From: Antitrichia curtipendula
Lineage: Eukaryota > Streptophyta > Bryopsida > Hypnales > Leucodontaceae
Length of the DNA: 64,000 bases
Direction: 5' to 3'
NCBI GenBank assembly: GCA_951230915.1
Contig: OX579642.1
Location: 11,966,001-12,030,000, forward strand
Positions 1 to 11,548 of this stretch are shown here, in pieces. The notes below the pieces were generated by a model. It did no database searches, had not been told where the DNA came from, and worked only from the letters and a program-made list of their open reading frames with translations. Numbering within the stretch: position 1 is the first letter of the stretch; the number at the start of each line of letters is the position of its first letter. The translations under genes and the position numbers were made by a program.

Positions 1-588
1 GATAAAGAAATCGGCTTGTTTTTTTTAATTTTGAGTATCTGGAAGCGACAGAGGTGGATATTTCATGTCAAATGCAAACTTTGCCGCATTTGAGCACCGT
101 TCAATTATGCAAGTGAGAGAAAAAGGATATTTTTATATTCTTTGAATTTTGGATTTTTGAATTTGTTGATTTCATAAATTGAAAAGTTGATTGACATTTC
201 ATTGCATATTTCATGGCATAGGAACGTAAACATGGTTATTTATTGAATATATTCAAGAAATTGTCTTTATGTATTTTGAAATATGCAGGAATGTTGAAAG
301 TTTAAGAACTTATAAATAAATATTAATTTTTCAGGTAATAGTATTCTGTATGTTGGGATTGTTGCCCAACTTTCTCATCGAAGTTGTTGTAAATTTCTTA
401 CATTGGTATGAAATAGCTTGCCGTACAAGAGAGTATGGTGAGCAAAAGTTGTTAACAATGAATGAGTACATGCAGAGGTGTGTATGTTTGCATTTCCATT
501 TGAAATAGTTTGTCCTATCAAATAAAGAACATATACTAAGAAATTGAAATCCCTTTTATGTTGTGAATGACTATTGTATATGTTGCAG
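1..588. other. AT-rich sequence before the transposase remnant
   Basis: No gene is recognised. The stretch leads into the Plavaka-type remnant and ends in a good splice acceptor (TGTTGCAG, ending at 588), so at least its right part is probably intron of that gene. A short segment around 39-110 is open in one frame and ends in a GTGAGA donor, so it could be an upstream exon, but I see no family similarity in it. Confidence 0.4.
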
Positions 589-1816
589 GACTGTAGATTT
601 GTGCAGAATCCATTTAACGAGGTGGCAGAAATCAAATTTTAATTTGATAAAAGTTCACAATATAAAGCACTATGCGCATTCAATACATCGATTAGGAGCT
701 CCAATTGAGTACAATTTGAATATGTACGAGCACTTGCATATATCGATGATAAAGAAATGATATCAAATTAGTAGCAAAAAGAACTTTTTGGATCATATTG
801 TAAAACACAACAGCAGACTCAAAGCATTGCGAGAAAAAGCATCAAAGACAAATGGATATTCTTGTTCTATTGGAAGAAATGCAACATTAGAGAAGGTAAG
901 GAATTCCCATTTCATTCTAAAAATCATGCAAATTTTTTAATTAATATTTTCTCAACGAACATGTGGTGCAAGTTATGTAATTCCGTACTTTGTGCCGTAA
1001 TTGTTTGAACATTAATACTTTTTTTTTCCACAATGACAGATACTAGAGGCAAAAAATCATATTTTGGCTGGCTTTCAAATGAACTTAAACATGAGGAATC
1101 TACATGTTTATATTGAAGAAATGCATTCAACATCAAGTTCTAATGTTAGAGTTGCTCCATCAAAGAAACAAAAATTAATTAGCACAGTTCTGCAAGCAGA
1201 TATTGTCGCAAATTTGAAGACATGCTTGAATACATACATGACTGAACACCACTTGATGGGTGGAGAAGTATGTATTTCTGTGAACTTTAAAGCATGACAG
1301 CATTGAAAACCGTTTTAGTTGTGCTTGTATTATCTTTGTTTGTAAGTATGAACTTAATAAAAATTGAATATTAAATTTCTCTTTTAATGCATGCAGATTC
1401 TACAAGTCTATAGGTCAATGGCATTGTGTCCTAGTAAGGACTTGAAGAGTGAGAAGGTTCCAATGTTTGCTCGTTCTACATCAAATTTTCATGGAAAAGA
1501 ATGGTTTAGCAACATTTCAATTAAGATGGAGGGCGACAATGAATCGGAGATAACATCTTATAAACAACTCCGACTATTATTCAAAACCAATATGGAAGAA
1601 GATGGGGTCAATAATGTCTCTAAAGAGTTGTGTCTGGTACAAATGTATGAAGAAGTTGAATTTGACAGTTGAGTTCGATGTCCTGCCCTGAAATGGTGTG
1701 AGGAAAACCAGCATTCATATAAAGTCATAGATGTTACTAAAATTCTCAAGGCCATTAATGTTGTGCCAAATTTTGAGAACAATAGCTGTTATTTTTTGAA
1801 TCTGTATAAATTTTAG
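589..1816 (+). pseudogene. Plavaka-type (KDZ/CMC-like) transposase, C-terminal part, broken
   Basis: Three exons fit by splice sites and phase: 589-895, 1040-1267 and 1397-1816. The first carries the block KVHNIKHYAHSIHRLGAP followed by YNLNMYEHLHI, which matches the conserved H-Y/S-I-R-x-G-x-x-x-Y-N-T-E-x-x-E-R-L-H-I block near the C-terminus of Plavaka transposases, enzymes of a cut-and-paste DNA transposon group known mainly from fungi. The last exon has the typical tail: a segment with SYKQLRLLFK, then LCLVQMYEEV and finally KVIDVTKILKAINVVPNF. Two in-frame TGA codons (758-760 and 1671-1673) break the protein; both could come from CGA by C-to-T change, as expected in a methylated, silenced transposon. 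The catalytic part would lie left of the window. Family identity rests on remembered motif patterns; a plant-specific relative is possible. Confidence 0.65.
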
Positions 1817-2509
1817 AAGAATTATACTCTAGTGAGAACTGTAGAAGTGAATTTTGTTGCTTCTAAGAAATGTAGCAATGGTTAACAATTATAGAGCACT
1901 TTTGTATTCAAAATTTGAAATGTATATATTCATATTGGAATAAATTTAAAAAAAATTAGAATTAGAATTCTTTGAAAAATGGATTAAAATATGCAGTTGG
2001 TGACTTTCATTTTGTTGATTGGAAATTATTGGAAAGCATTTCAAGGAGGCAAACCATTTTTAGTCACTTAAAGAACTACACATATTTGCAGGGGGGTTAG
2101 CTGCAGTGGAGAAAGTTTTTCGTGTACAAAAGAAGAGTTTAAAAGGTTTCTGGAATATTCTGGATTTTCATTTCCCAAAACATATTTGTTATGAAAATTT
2201 TGGGTGAAGATTAAGTTTGACCCATATTAATCATGTACAACTTCCTATTTTTGACCAAGGGTTGGTTGCAAAATCCGGCAAAGATTGGTTGCAATATTGA
2301 AAGTATCGTAGCCAATCATTATGCACAAGGAACAAAGCCATAATTTATCACTGTTCACCACTTTTTGCACAAAAAAACAACATACTACATATCCAAAAAG
2401 GAAGGCTGGTCAAGAAAGGATCGCCTCCCTTGTATATTTAAGGACAAAACAAGATAAAACAAGATACTACTTTCAGAATTTGGACTTTGACCTTCTATCG
2501 TTGCTAAAA
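1817..2509. other. AT-rich spacer, nothing recognised
   Basis: No open frame of note, no RNA gene and no clear repeat structure was seen here. Confidence 0.4.
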
Positions 2510-3525
2510 AATTCCAATTTTTTTCCCACATTTGTGTAAGTGTGGGAAATAGTGACAACAATTGAAATTATGTTTTTTTTTTTTGGTAAAGTTCAATTTT
2601 GTTATGAATTTTGAAGTGTTCAATGCATCGTGACCTCAAAGAGTTTGTAGACTATAGGAAGGAGCTGGAATTCTGACCTTCTTCTTCAAACTGCCCCTAC
2701 GGATGGCTTCAAATGCAACAGGGAGCAGTTGTGAGATGGATTGCTCATTATGTCAGAGCATAATGAGATTTATTCATACTTCTTTAATGAATGGAATAAG
2801 AGCCATGATGGATCTATTTCAAAGTCAAGTTGTGTCTATTTTTTTTTTCAGAAATGAAAAATTGGCCATGTAATTGCCTTATTACAAATGTTAGAGAATT
2901 TAGAGGTTGTTAAAGTTTAGTAAGGGCCGCATTTAGAATCCTTATGTATTACTTTCTGCATGCAACAATTTTGTTTCCGCTCAAGCCATATCTTATTTTA
3001 AACTGCGCGTGAGTGGGTTTTGCATTTTCTAGGCTCTAGAAATAGGTGCCTATGGCAGAATTCTTCAGAAACTCATAAGTAATTAAAAAATGCTCTAAAA
3101 AAATATGAAATCACTTGTATCAGATTCTGCATTGATTTCTCTACAAGTGAAAAATAAGGGAGAATACTTTTAGGCATATACAACCCATAAAAAGGCCAAC
3201 CAGCCCTTAAAGGGACGGTTTATGAGCACATTACCGTACCTTGTAACTAATAGAATCTAAACCCACCATGCTCATTTTACTCACCTGAACTAGTCATAGT
3301 ATTGTCTAATACAGAAAGCTTAGAAAGTCAAGTCGTACAATGAATTTTTACTAAAAAATTGGAAGTTCCTAATGAAGTCACTAATCACTCTAATATTGTC
3401 ATTGTCATGTAAGACATGCATTGAAACCAGATTCTCACGAACTGAAAAAAAACATGATGGGGTCATTCCATAGGTGATCACTACGGGTTTTTTCACCACA
3501 ATGGGGTTTATTACCTTAGAGTTTG
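2510..3525 (+). repeat. Diverged dispersed repeat, copy 1 (partner 56690-57475)
   Basis: Similar blocks occur in the same order and strand at 56690-57475: GTGTGGGAAATAGTGA followed by CAATTGAAAT (about 2540 here, 56750 there), GTTCCTAATGA then GTCACTAATCACTC (about 3366 and 57345), and CACTA with GGGT near 3480 and 57430. The two copies are diverged and differ by indels, so this is an old unclassified interspersed repeat, perhaps a retrotransposon LTR or non-autonomous element. No coding sequence is visible. Confidence 0.55.
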
Positions 3526-3791
3526 ACAAAGATGCATGTCAAATTATAGTTTGTGAAGACCTTTAGGAATGAAACCATTATTTTTGCAGTACTTTTATAA
3601 TACTGCTTCAATACTCGTGCAGTACTGTTTCAATTCAAATTTAGTACTATTTATTGTTGTTTTGCAATATACATTCAAGACTCTTGTCAGGTAAGAATAT
3701 TGCTGCAATATTGTTGCAATATAGCAAATTGAATCAGTATTGCAACAAATTCAATTTCCATAGCTCTGCAAGAAGACCGCCTCTTACAATA

Positions 3792-4744
3792 TTAACCCCT
3801 AAAGGTTTTTGACTATGTTTTCATCAAAACCACTCTAAAACTGTCATTTTTAAGACAACCACCAAATTTTAGAAAAAAACAATTTGGGAAAAATTTAATC
3901 GTAGGATCTTTTAGTAAACTGATTTGAAAAGATGTGGAAAAAATTTCAGAAATTTCCGCCATGTAGATTGCAAGATATTAGTGTTTGAAGTTACAAAAAT
4001 CCTTTTTCTACCACTGCAAAAATCTGGGCAGATGCCCTTCAGAGGGCAATATTTGTATGAAACAAAGTCCAAATGGTTGTAACTCTTTGGATTCATTTTG
4101 CAATTCTAGTTGGCTACATGCTTGAAAATTTTCAAATCATTTGGAATTGTACAACATGTACAAAAAAAATAGTAAGTAGAAAGAAGTAGAAAATGAGCCA
4201 AAATACTAAATTGTAAACAATTTATTTATGGAATTGAAAAATTCCAATACCAATGGTAAAATTTTTTTGATAAACAATCTACAACTAATGTTGTTGTTTT
4301 TTTCCAAAAATATTAAAAAATGAATTAAATAAAGAATTTCAAACTTTTTTTGTAATGTATAGATTCTATAACTAGTGGCAAACGACCCCAAACTAAAACT
4401 CCTCATAACTTTTGACTCATCGATCAAAATGGGATGGTCCAAAGCTTCCCACTTAGATAAAAATCTAATAAACTAATTTAAAATTTTTATTTTTTTTAAA
4501 AGTCATTTTTAAAGAATTTTTTTGAGCTGCCCGGGCTGCCCAAAGTTCAAAGAAAATCACATATCATGCAATAACTTTTTAACCATGTATTCAAAAGTTA
4601 CAAAAAGTGTTGGTCCTTAAAGCTACTCCTTGGGCACATGTTGTGTGAAATTTTCAAAGAAATAAAAGAAAAACTCCATCCGTAGTGAGCTGCCCAAAAT
4701 TGCTATGTTGCCAAAAAAACGCAGTTTGATCCTTTAGGGGTTAA
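3792..4744 (+). mobile_element. TTAA-flanked non-autonomous element, copy A
   Basis: The element begins TTAACCCCTAAAGG and ends CCTTTAGGGGTTAA, exact inverted ends of 14 bases including the terminal TTAA. It is 953 bases, AT-rich and without a usable open frame. Its interior (starting TTTTTGACTATGTTTTCATC) is clearly related to copies at 29358-30291 (inverted), 51299-52231, 54781-55621 and 58879-59852. The TTAA termini and CCC-starting inverted repeats resemble piggyBac-superfamily elements; a transposase source is not in this window. Confidence 0.75.
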
Positions 4745-5660
4745 AAATATTAATTTTTAATACTGCATCAGTACTGTTGGACACAGGAACTACATCAATA
4801 CTGACACAATATTGTTCCTCTGGGGGGGGTATTTTCTTGATGTATTTTATACTTCTTGGATGTAAAGTTGAAATGGAAATAGAATGGTAGATTAGTGAAT
4901 TTTCCATATGTATCGTAGAACCACCCATAGTCGACCACTTAAGCAATTCTACATATGTTTTGGAGTAGTAGTAAGCAATGTGAATTTACAACCCTATACG
5001 AAGATAGAAATGATGGACATTGCCAAAATTTCATGATTTCTTTTCCTTAAATTGAATTTACTATGAATTTTGGAAGTCAAAATTTGGCCTCAATCCATAC
5101 CCAAGATGTAGAGTCTTCCAATTTCGACCATTCTATAATTACTTTCCCACTCACTACTTCTTGCTTTCTTGCTTACTAAATCATGACATGTGTCATGACT
5201 TTATAGTGCCAACCTTGCAAAAGAGAAAAAATCACATTCCAAACTATGGTTGGAATTTGTACTAGCCTTGGTTGGAAATAGCTACACCCTACATGTTGGT
5301 TATTGATGGCCAGTTGGTAATGGATGGTTCTACCATACTTCAATCAACTCATATTTGAGAAAAAGAAGTGTCCACACTAAAAGTGGGCAAAGTAAGAGTA
5401 TATTGTTGTTCATAGGGGGGGGACCATTTTTGCATGCTAATGTGGCTCTCTTCATTTCCTAAACACTTGCAATTGTGGTGTGTATTGAATTCATAAAATT
5501 CAATCCAATTTCAACCCTTTCAACCCCAATTCCACAATCACTTATTACAATGCAAATCCTTTCACAGTAATTGTTATTGGTTATTTTGAAAACTTGTAGC
5601 CATTCAAGATCCAAATGACTACACCTACATTTCCATCTACATTTACAAGGTCAAATGTAT

Positions 5661-6533
5661 AATGGGGTACAATAATTTAAGAACCGGACTATTTGAGCCA
5701 TTCAATCTTTTTGTATAGTGTGGAGCTTAACTAGTATATTTTGGTAAGCATAATTATCACTGCATCTTGACACAATTCCAATTAAGCACACCAAATTTTA
5801 GTTTCAAAAAAACAAAATTCCATTTTGGATGAATTTCATAAGTCAATTTTCATGGATTTGCATGATATTTTATTGAAAACAATTGGTGATGAATTTTTTT
5901 AATCCAATTGCATAGATATGTAGGGAATATCTATATGCGCATCTTTTGTATTAAAAAACATGCCATTTAGTAACAAAAATATAGTCTAAAAAGAATTCAA
6001 TGTGAAGTGTCATGTGACCAACTTTGTAAGATAGATATTTCTATATCACTTGATTAGATTTTGAAAAGTTAATTGTTCCATCATATTCAAATGTATAGAA
6101 TTAGCTATTATGCTATGTGAGGGACAAATAGAGAAATCTAATTGTAATATAGAAATATCTATTTTTATAAAAGTCGGGCATTGTCACCCCAACATTGAAA
6201 TCTCTATAAAAAGAATTGAAAAACTTTTTTGGAGATGCTTTTGTAAGGGAAGATGTGTGTATAGATGTTCCCTATGTATTACCACCATTGAATTAAAAAA
6301 ATTCATCACCAATTCTTTTTTAGTAAAAAATCATGTAAAACCATGAAAATTGACTTTAGAAATTCATCCAAAATGGAGTTTTGCTTTTTTGAAATTAAAA
6401 TTTGGTATGCTTGATTGGGATTGTGTCAAGATGCAATGATAATTATGCTTACAAAAATATACCAATTAAACTCCATAGCATACAAATAATTGAATGGCAC
6501 AAATAGGCGGGTGGTAAGATTATTGTACCCCAT
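5661..6533. mobile_element. Long foldback (large inverted-repeat) element
   Basis: The left arm starts AATGGGGTACAATAAT (5661-5676) and the right arm ends with its reverse complement (6518-6533). The inverted similarity continues inward for about 300 bases on each side with indels: for example AATTGGTGATGAATTTTTTT on the left faces AATTCATCACCAATTC on the right. The central spacer is roughly 6010-6190. No transposase is seen, and a target-site duplication was not evident. It could be a foldback element or a Mutator-like derivative with long terminal inverted repeats. Confidence 0.65.
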
Positions 6534-7083
6534 TGCAGGGTTGACCATTTAAGGTGGCCAGGGTGAATTGATCCCCTCATTGTCCTAGAGGAGTAAACAC
6601 TGAAATTTTTTATTTGATCTTACGATAGTATTTTGAAATTCTGAATTCATATTTGCAATCAAAAGCCCCAAATTACAAAGGCCCCAAATTAGGTAGGAGA
6701 GGTGAAGAATTACCAATGAGGGGTCAATTCTCCTTGGCCATTCAAGGCCAAATCAGTTTTCCCGATTCAGGTACCGATCCGATTCAGGGTTTAGGGATGG
6801 GGTGCTGGAACGTAACGTCACACCAATTTTTGCCAATTTAGCGTGGCCGCTAACAATCTCCGAACGAAACACAAGCTTCAACCTTCAATTCCAGCTGCGA
6901 GAGTGCCAATGCTCCTGCGCCTCTCGGAGCAGCAAAATTGCAGGAGAATCATCAATCGAAATCGCAAAGTTGGTGCTGCTGACTCCATTTTTGCACAGAT
7001 TTGGCTGCTACGCAAGTGTGCATCTACAGACCAGATTATCCTCCATTTTCTTTGACGGAATTTGAGCTTCATATCTCCACAAA
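6534..7083. promoter_or_regulatory. Presumed promoter and 5' UTR region of the SET gene
   Basis: This is the spacer between the foldback element and the first predicted ATG of the SET-domain gene. It becomes more GC-rich from about 6740 and contains a telo-box-like motif, AGGGTTTAGGG, near 6786. No TATA box is obvious. Open frames overlapping 6802-7138 on both strands look like chance frames in this GC-richer stretch. Start of transcription is unknown. Confidence 0.35.
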
Positions 7084-10000
7084 ATGCCGCACAGTCACAT
7101 TGCTTTCTGCGCCAGGCCGCGAGTAGTAGAACCACCACTGCAATTGAGATTTCTCTCTTCTCAAGCTGTTTCTCGCCGGTTGCAGCAGCATTGCGAGCTC
7201 CAAGTTTTGCTTGCCAGTCCCAGATTCTTCCCGGTGCCTGCCAGGTGAATAGTCGATTGGATGTTCACAATGAAAGCAATTCCATAATTCAGCCCTAAAA
7301 CATAACTTTAATGTAAGCGATTGTTCAGGTTGGTTTTTCGATGCTTGTCAAGTAATGGGAGTGATACTACTTCCGCAAGAGAGTCCAGAAACTCCAGTGA
7401 CACGAAGGTGGAGAGGCTCCGCAAGTGGCTCACAACGTTGAACCACGACAATTGCAACCTGAAAGTGGAGCGATGTGGTCAGGGAAGCTCAGGTTCTGGC
7501 TACGGCGCTTTTGCAGGTGCAGGCGGTATTGCTAAGGGCAGTGTGGTCGTCAAGGTGCCAAGAAAAGCTCTCATGACTGAAGAGGTAATAGAAACTGATT
7601 TTATTAGGTTTAGAAATCGCTTTGGAATTTATTTGGACGTTTTCTTATCTTTAGGGTTGGGATTGCAGACTGCTATGCAATGTGAGCATATTGGGCCCTT
7701 GGTGAAGAAGGGCAACTTGTCACCTTGGCAGGCCATGTGCTTGCATCTGCTGTTTGAACGGGCCTGTGGCGAAGCTAGTTTTTGGTATCCCTACATTGCA
7801 CTGCTTCCTACGGATCTGGAGCTTGTTGGTACACATCCCATGCTTTGGTCTCAGGTTAGAACTTCTCTGCATATGGTGCCCCTGGTCATACAGCTGCTCT
7901 TGACAAATCTTATTGGACTAGGGAATTGGAATCACGAACATCATTTATCAAAAATAATTTGCAAGTTATTACCAGTGGTGAGGTAGGTACGAACTTGCGA
8001 TGATTTGTGATAACCTCGGCCTTGACTACTATTACCAAACATAATTGTCTGTGCAAGTGACATTTTTAACTTTCAACCAAAATTTGACTTTTGAAAGTTC
8101 ATTTTTGGTACGTAATTTTCGAAATTTAAATATTGGATCTTAAAGATCACATTGCATTTTGATTCTTATGCTAAATGATCGGCACATTCAAAGTGTGGGA
8201 TCTAAACTTCGACCTACCCTGAATTTAAATAAGTGATGCTGATTTTCTTTTTCTATGTCACTAAGTTTGTCTAGTTCAATCTCATTGGTTGCAAGCAAGA
8301 TGGGATACCATTATGGGTTCTACTCTTCATGTCAACCATTGAGACTACCACATCCGCTTCAAAAGCTTGCATTGGCATTATGTTCTACTTCTCCTGCTCC
8401 TAGTCCATGTCTGCCCATGTGCATGTGTTGATGGTGAATCTTGGTTTTGAGCAGAAAATGAGACGGGAGTGGTTGGAGGGGTCTCCCATGCTAGAAGTCA
8501 CTGAGAGGCGGCTTGCCATCTGCAGGTTCTTGGAATTTTCAGTTCTCTATGTTTCTTGCTTCGGGGTTGAATTTTTCCTTTGCTTTTTTTTTTCTCTCAT
8601 GGTAGCATAGAAACACTTCACGTAAGCCGTGCTTCTTGTTAAAATTTCAGCGCTGGATGGAGTTGCATGTGACCAACGTTTTTGATGCAAACGACTAAGC
8701 AGTTGACTGCAATCTTTAGGGAGGACCATGAAGCCATGCTTCTGGCAGGGGCGGGAAGATTAGTCCCGAGGGGATATGGGAGCAAGCGCAATTCTATCAC
8801 AGAGACTGCTGTTCATTGGGCAGCCAGCATATTGCTGAGTCGGTCATTTTCCTTAACCCTCCAAGATCAGGTGCACACACTTCTTTGAATGTGGTATTTG
8901 GTTGCAATGTTTGCTTCCCCAGCTTCCTTCATAGTTAGCGTCCTTACCCCAGAGATCACTGTGTAATATTTGCAGAAGTTGCGGGTAGGGAGCATTGCAG
9001 AAGAAACAGTCGCACTAGTCCCATGGGCAGACATGCTGAATCATAGCAGCGCAGCTGGAAGGGAATCATGTCTGGTATATGACCACAGAGCAGGTGTGGC
9101 TACTTTACAAGCTCATTGCACATATTCAGAAGGTGATCAAGTATTCGATTCGTATGGACCCAGTTGTTCACCTTCGAGATTACTTCTTGACTATGGATTT
9201 GTAGACGAAGAGAATTCGAACCACTCTGTCGACCTACCGGTAATAAAATACTTCTACCTTTTGATTGTGGCATGCTCTCGCATGAAATCTCAAGTATTTA
9301 ATCCCTCCTCTGTTTTGCATTTGATGGTGTAAACCCTTGTTTGTTGCAGGCCTCCGTATTAGGGCCTGTAAATAGCAATGCCAACGAGTTATTGTTGCAG
9401 GCATCGGGACTTCCTTTTGGTAAGCTTGTTATGCACGGAAGCGCATATGCTGAAGATGTCGTACATTGTGATGCCATTCCCCTGAGACCGAATGGGAAAG
9501 CTTCAGCTTGTATGTGCCTTAATTTGACTCGGTGATGCAGATGGAGCAGTTTTCTCTTTGAGTTGTGCTGGAGTTGATGAAAGCGTGATGGCGTGGACAA
9601 GAGCTGCTGTTGCCACAAGGCAAGAGCTTTACGATGCAGGCTGGAGAGAGGGTGTTCGTGAAAGAGCGGCTGGTTATCCCAGTGCAGCCGCAGTGATGTT
9701 CCGATTCTCGAAGCCAGTTAATCGTGCTAACGAGAGTGAGGTTAGTGGTCCTACACCTCCAAGATTTTCATGGACACAGCTATCTATCGAAGGGAGTGGA
9801 TGTCTGTCGTCACTCTAAGCATTCCAACCAATATCTAGAAGTGTGATTCCTGGGAGACGTATGGAACTGTGGATCGATGAATTTGAGAACATTGTGGAGC
9901 ATTGTGGAGTGTAATCTGCCGTTCCCCACTCGCGGCTCCCGACGCTCGCTGGGGAACGGCAGATTACACTCCACAATGCTCCTCCCAATGGCCATTCCAT

Positions 10001-10663
10001 ATTACATAATGTATGTATTTCTTTTACAATTTCAAAGTGGGAGGTTGTAGACCACTGGGACAGTAGTTTCCATTGAAAGATCCGTGGCCTTAGACGTTTA
10101 GCCAAGTCATGCTTACACCACTTGTTAATAATTCCAACCATTGGTATGATTAGGTGACTTATTGGTGGTACCAATAGACAGGATCAGGTTCCACATGGTT
10201 TAGTATCCTCTACCTTAATTGTTGCATGTTCTCTCACAGCAATGTTTTTTGGTGCGTCGTGCAGGTGTTAAGAAGATTGTTGTCGTCATGTGACTACCTA
10301 TTGAAGAAATACCCCACTACATATGAACAAGACATGGATATGTTGGCATCTCCTAGCATACAAATTCCTAAGGTCATCCCAATTCTCGTCCTGGCATGTT
10401 CGCTATTCTTTTGATGTTAGATGCTTGATGAATGCTTCTTTTGAAGAAGAAGTCGTTATTTGCAACTTTGTTGGTAACTCTTGGAGTACACTTTAATTTT
10501 ACAATGTTGATTGATTCTGTGGTAGGTAATACCGTGGGGAAGAAAGCAAGCAATTAAAGCTCTTTTGTCGGAGAAGAGAGCCTTAAAGGAAGCCCATGAC
10601 AACTTTGGAAAAGCTCTAAACAAGTTGCGTTCCAGCTCTTCACTGGGCTCTCTGTATCATTGA
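7084..10663 (+). CDS. SET-domain lysine methyltransferase, Rubisco LSMT-like (10 exons)
   Basis: Ten exons join in phase into about 534 residues: 7084-7244, 7329-7584, 7669-7854, 8455-8525, 8720-8870, 8976-9239, 9350-9419, 9541-9740, 10265-10372 and 10526-10663 (TGA). The N-terminus, rich in Arg, Ser and hydrophobic residues, looks like an organelle targeting peptide. Residues 111-116 (GYGAFA) are the opening SET motif, ADMLNHS (293-299) is the SET catalytic/AdoMet motif, and FDSYGPS followed by LLLDYGF forms the closing SET core. The C-terminal half, with DESVMAW and KYPTTYEQD, matches the Rubisco LSMT substrate-binding domain. The family uses S-adenosylmethionine to methylate lysines on plastid or ribosomal proteins; the actual substrate cannot be told. 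The ATG at 7084 was chosen because its phase fits the 84-base first intron. Upstream frames lack an ATG. Intron 8 holds a strong hairpin. Confidence 0.85.
9897..9981. repeat. 32-bp perfect hairpin in intron 8 of the SET gene
   Basis: The arms 9897-9928 and 9950-9981 are exact reverse complements of 32 bases, separated by a 21-base loop rich in CG dinucleotides. Similarity continues a little outwards (CATTGTG against CATTGGGAG). GC content is well above the surrounding intron. It may be a small MITE or a hairpin RNA source; it is not needed for splicing of the flanking exons. Confidence 0.85.
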
Positions 10664-11239
10664 ATTTAGTCAATTGGAGATAGTAGAATGTCACGACTAG
10701 TTGTGGAAGGCTTGTCCAAGGAGATTTCATAAGTGATTCAATAATCAAAATGTCTTCGAAAATCAAAGCCTATCACATTAATGTTCGTTTGTAATTCACA
10801 ATTGTGTGACCCCTTCAATGAACTCATTTTGACATTGATTGGTTTATTTTAAAACAAGGATTCAAATTTTCAAAATGGATTCATCTTGTCCTAGTATTTT
10901 ATTGCATTCACAAGCCTACAATAATGTGAACTCCACAAAATTGCAAAGAATTTACTAATTACACATAATAACACCACTAATTTCTAAGAAGTTACTCTTT
11001 GTAAGAAGAAATCTATGAATTTTTACTTACCTTCTTTTGCAAACTTCTTTTATTAATTGTGTTTCATGTCGTAATGTATTATGTGCATATTCTATATAAT
11101 AATACAATTTTTTTAGTGTTTTGGCAAACTTTTGCTCAATGAGTAGTGGTTGTCCAACTATTCCAATAGCTTTTTTCTTACTTTAAACTGTTATTATTTG
11201 AAGCATTTAGATGTAAATTTTTGTACAATGGTATTGGTC
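10664..11239. other. Spacer downstream of the SET gene
   Basis: This holds the presumed 3' UTR of the SET gene followed by AT-rich sequence. No further gene or structured repeat was recognised. Confidence 0.4.
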
Positions 11240-11548
11240 TTAACCCTTAATGACAAACTAGGGTCATTGGGCTTAGTTTTAGGAGAATCTTTGATAAAAT
11301 GTGGGTTGGGGATTTTTTTTTAAATGTGTAAACCTACTAGATTTGCTTTTGTAGTATGTCAAATAAATATGGCTTTCCAAGCATTGCATTTAGGCTAATA
11401 AGTCATAGCATTGTTCATTATTCACTTTTGCACACCCTCATGGTACAAACTTTGGGTAGGCAATAAGACCCATGTCCCATTTTAAGGAGATTTTGAATTT
11501 CCCTTAGGACAACCCATTGGGCAATGGAATGTTGTTTTAAGGGTTAAG
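11240..11548. mobile_element. Small TTAA-ended MITE candidate
   Basis: The ends are TTAACCCTTAA (11240-11250) and TTAAGGGTTAA (about 11537-11547), exact inverted repeats of 11 bases, 309 bases apart, with no open frame inside. The ends resemble those of the larger TTAA elements (TTAACCCC). Because the motif is short and partly palindromic, chance remains possible. Confidence 0.4.

Noticed and set aside
8651..8719. Earlier splice acceptor at 8650 for exon 5 of the SET gene
   Set aside because: It leaves an in-frame TGA at 8670-8672. The acceptor ending at 8719 restores ICRED and the correct phase.
9510..9540. A possible 31-base intron with GTATGT donor and TGCAG acceptor in the SET gene
   Set aside because: The phase fits, but a 121-base intron (9420-9540) using the GTAAGC donor at 9420 has the same phase and gives a far better match to the family (LPFD-GAVFSLS). 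A 31-base intron is not needed.
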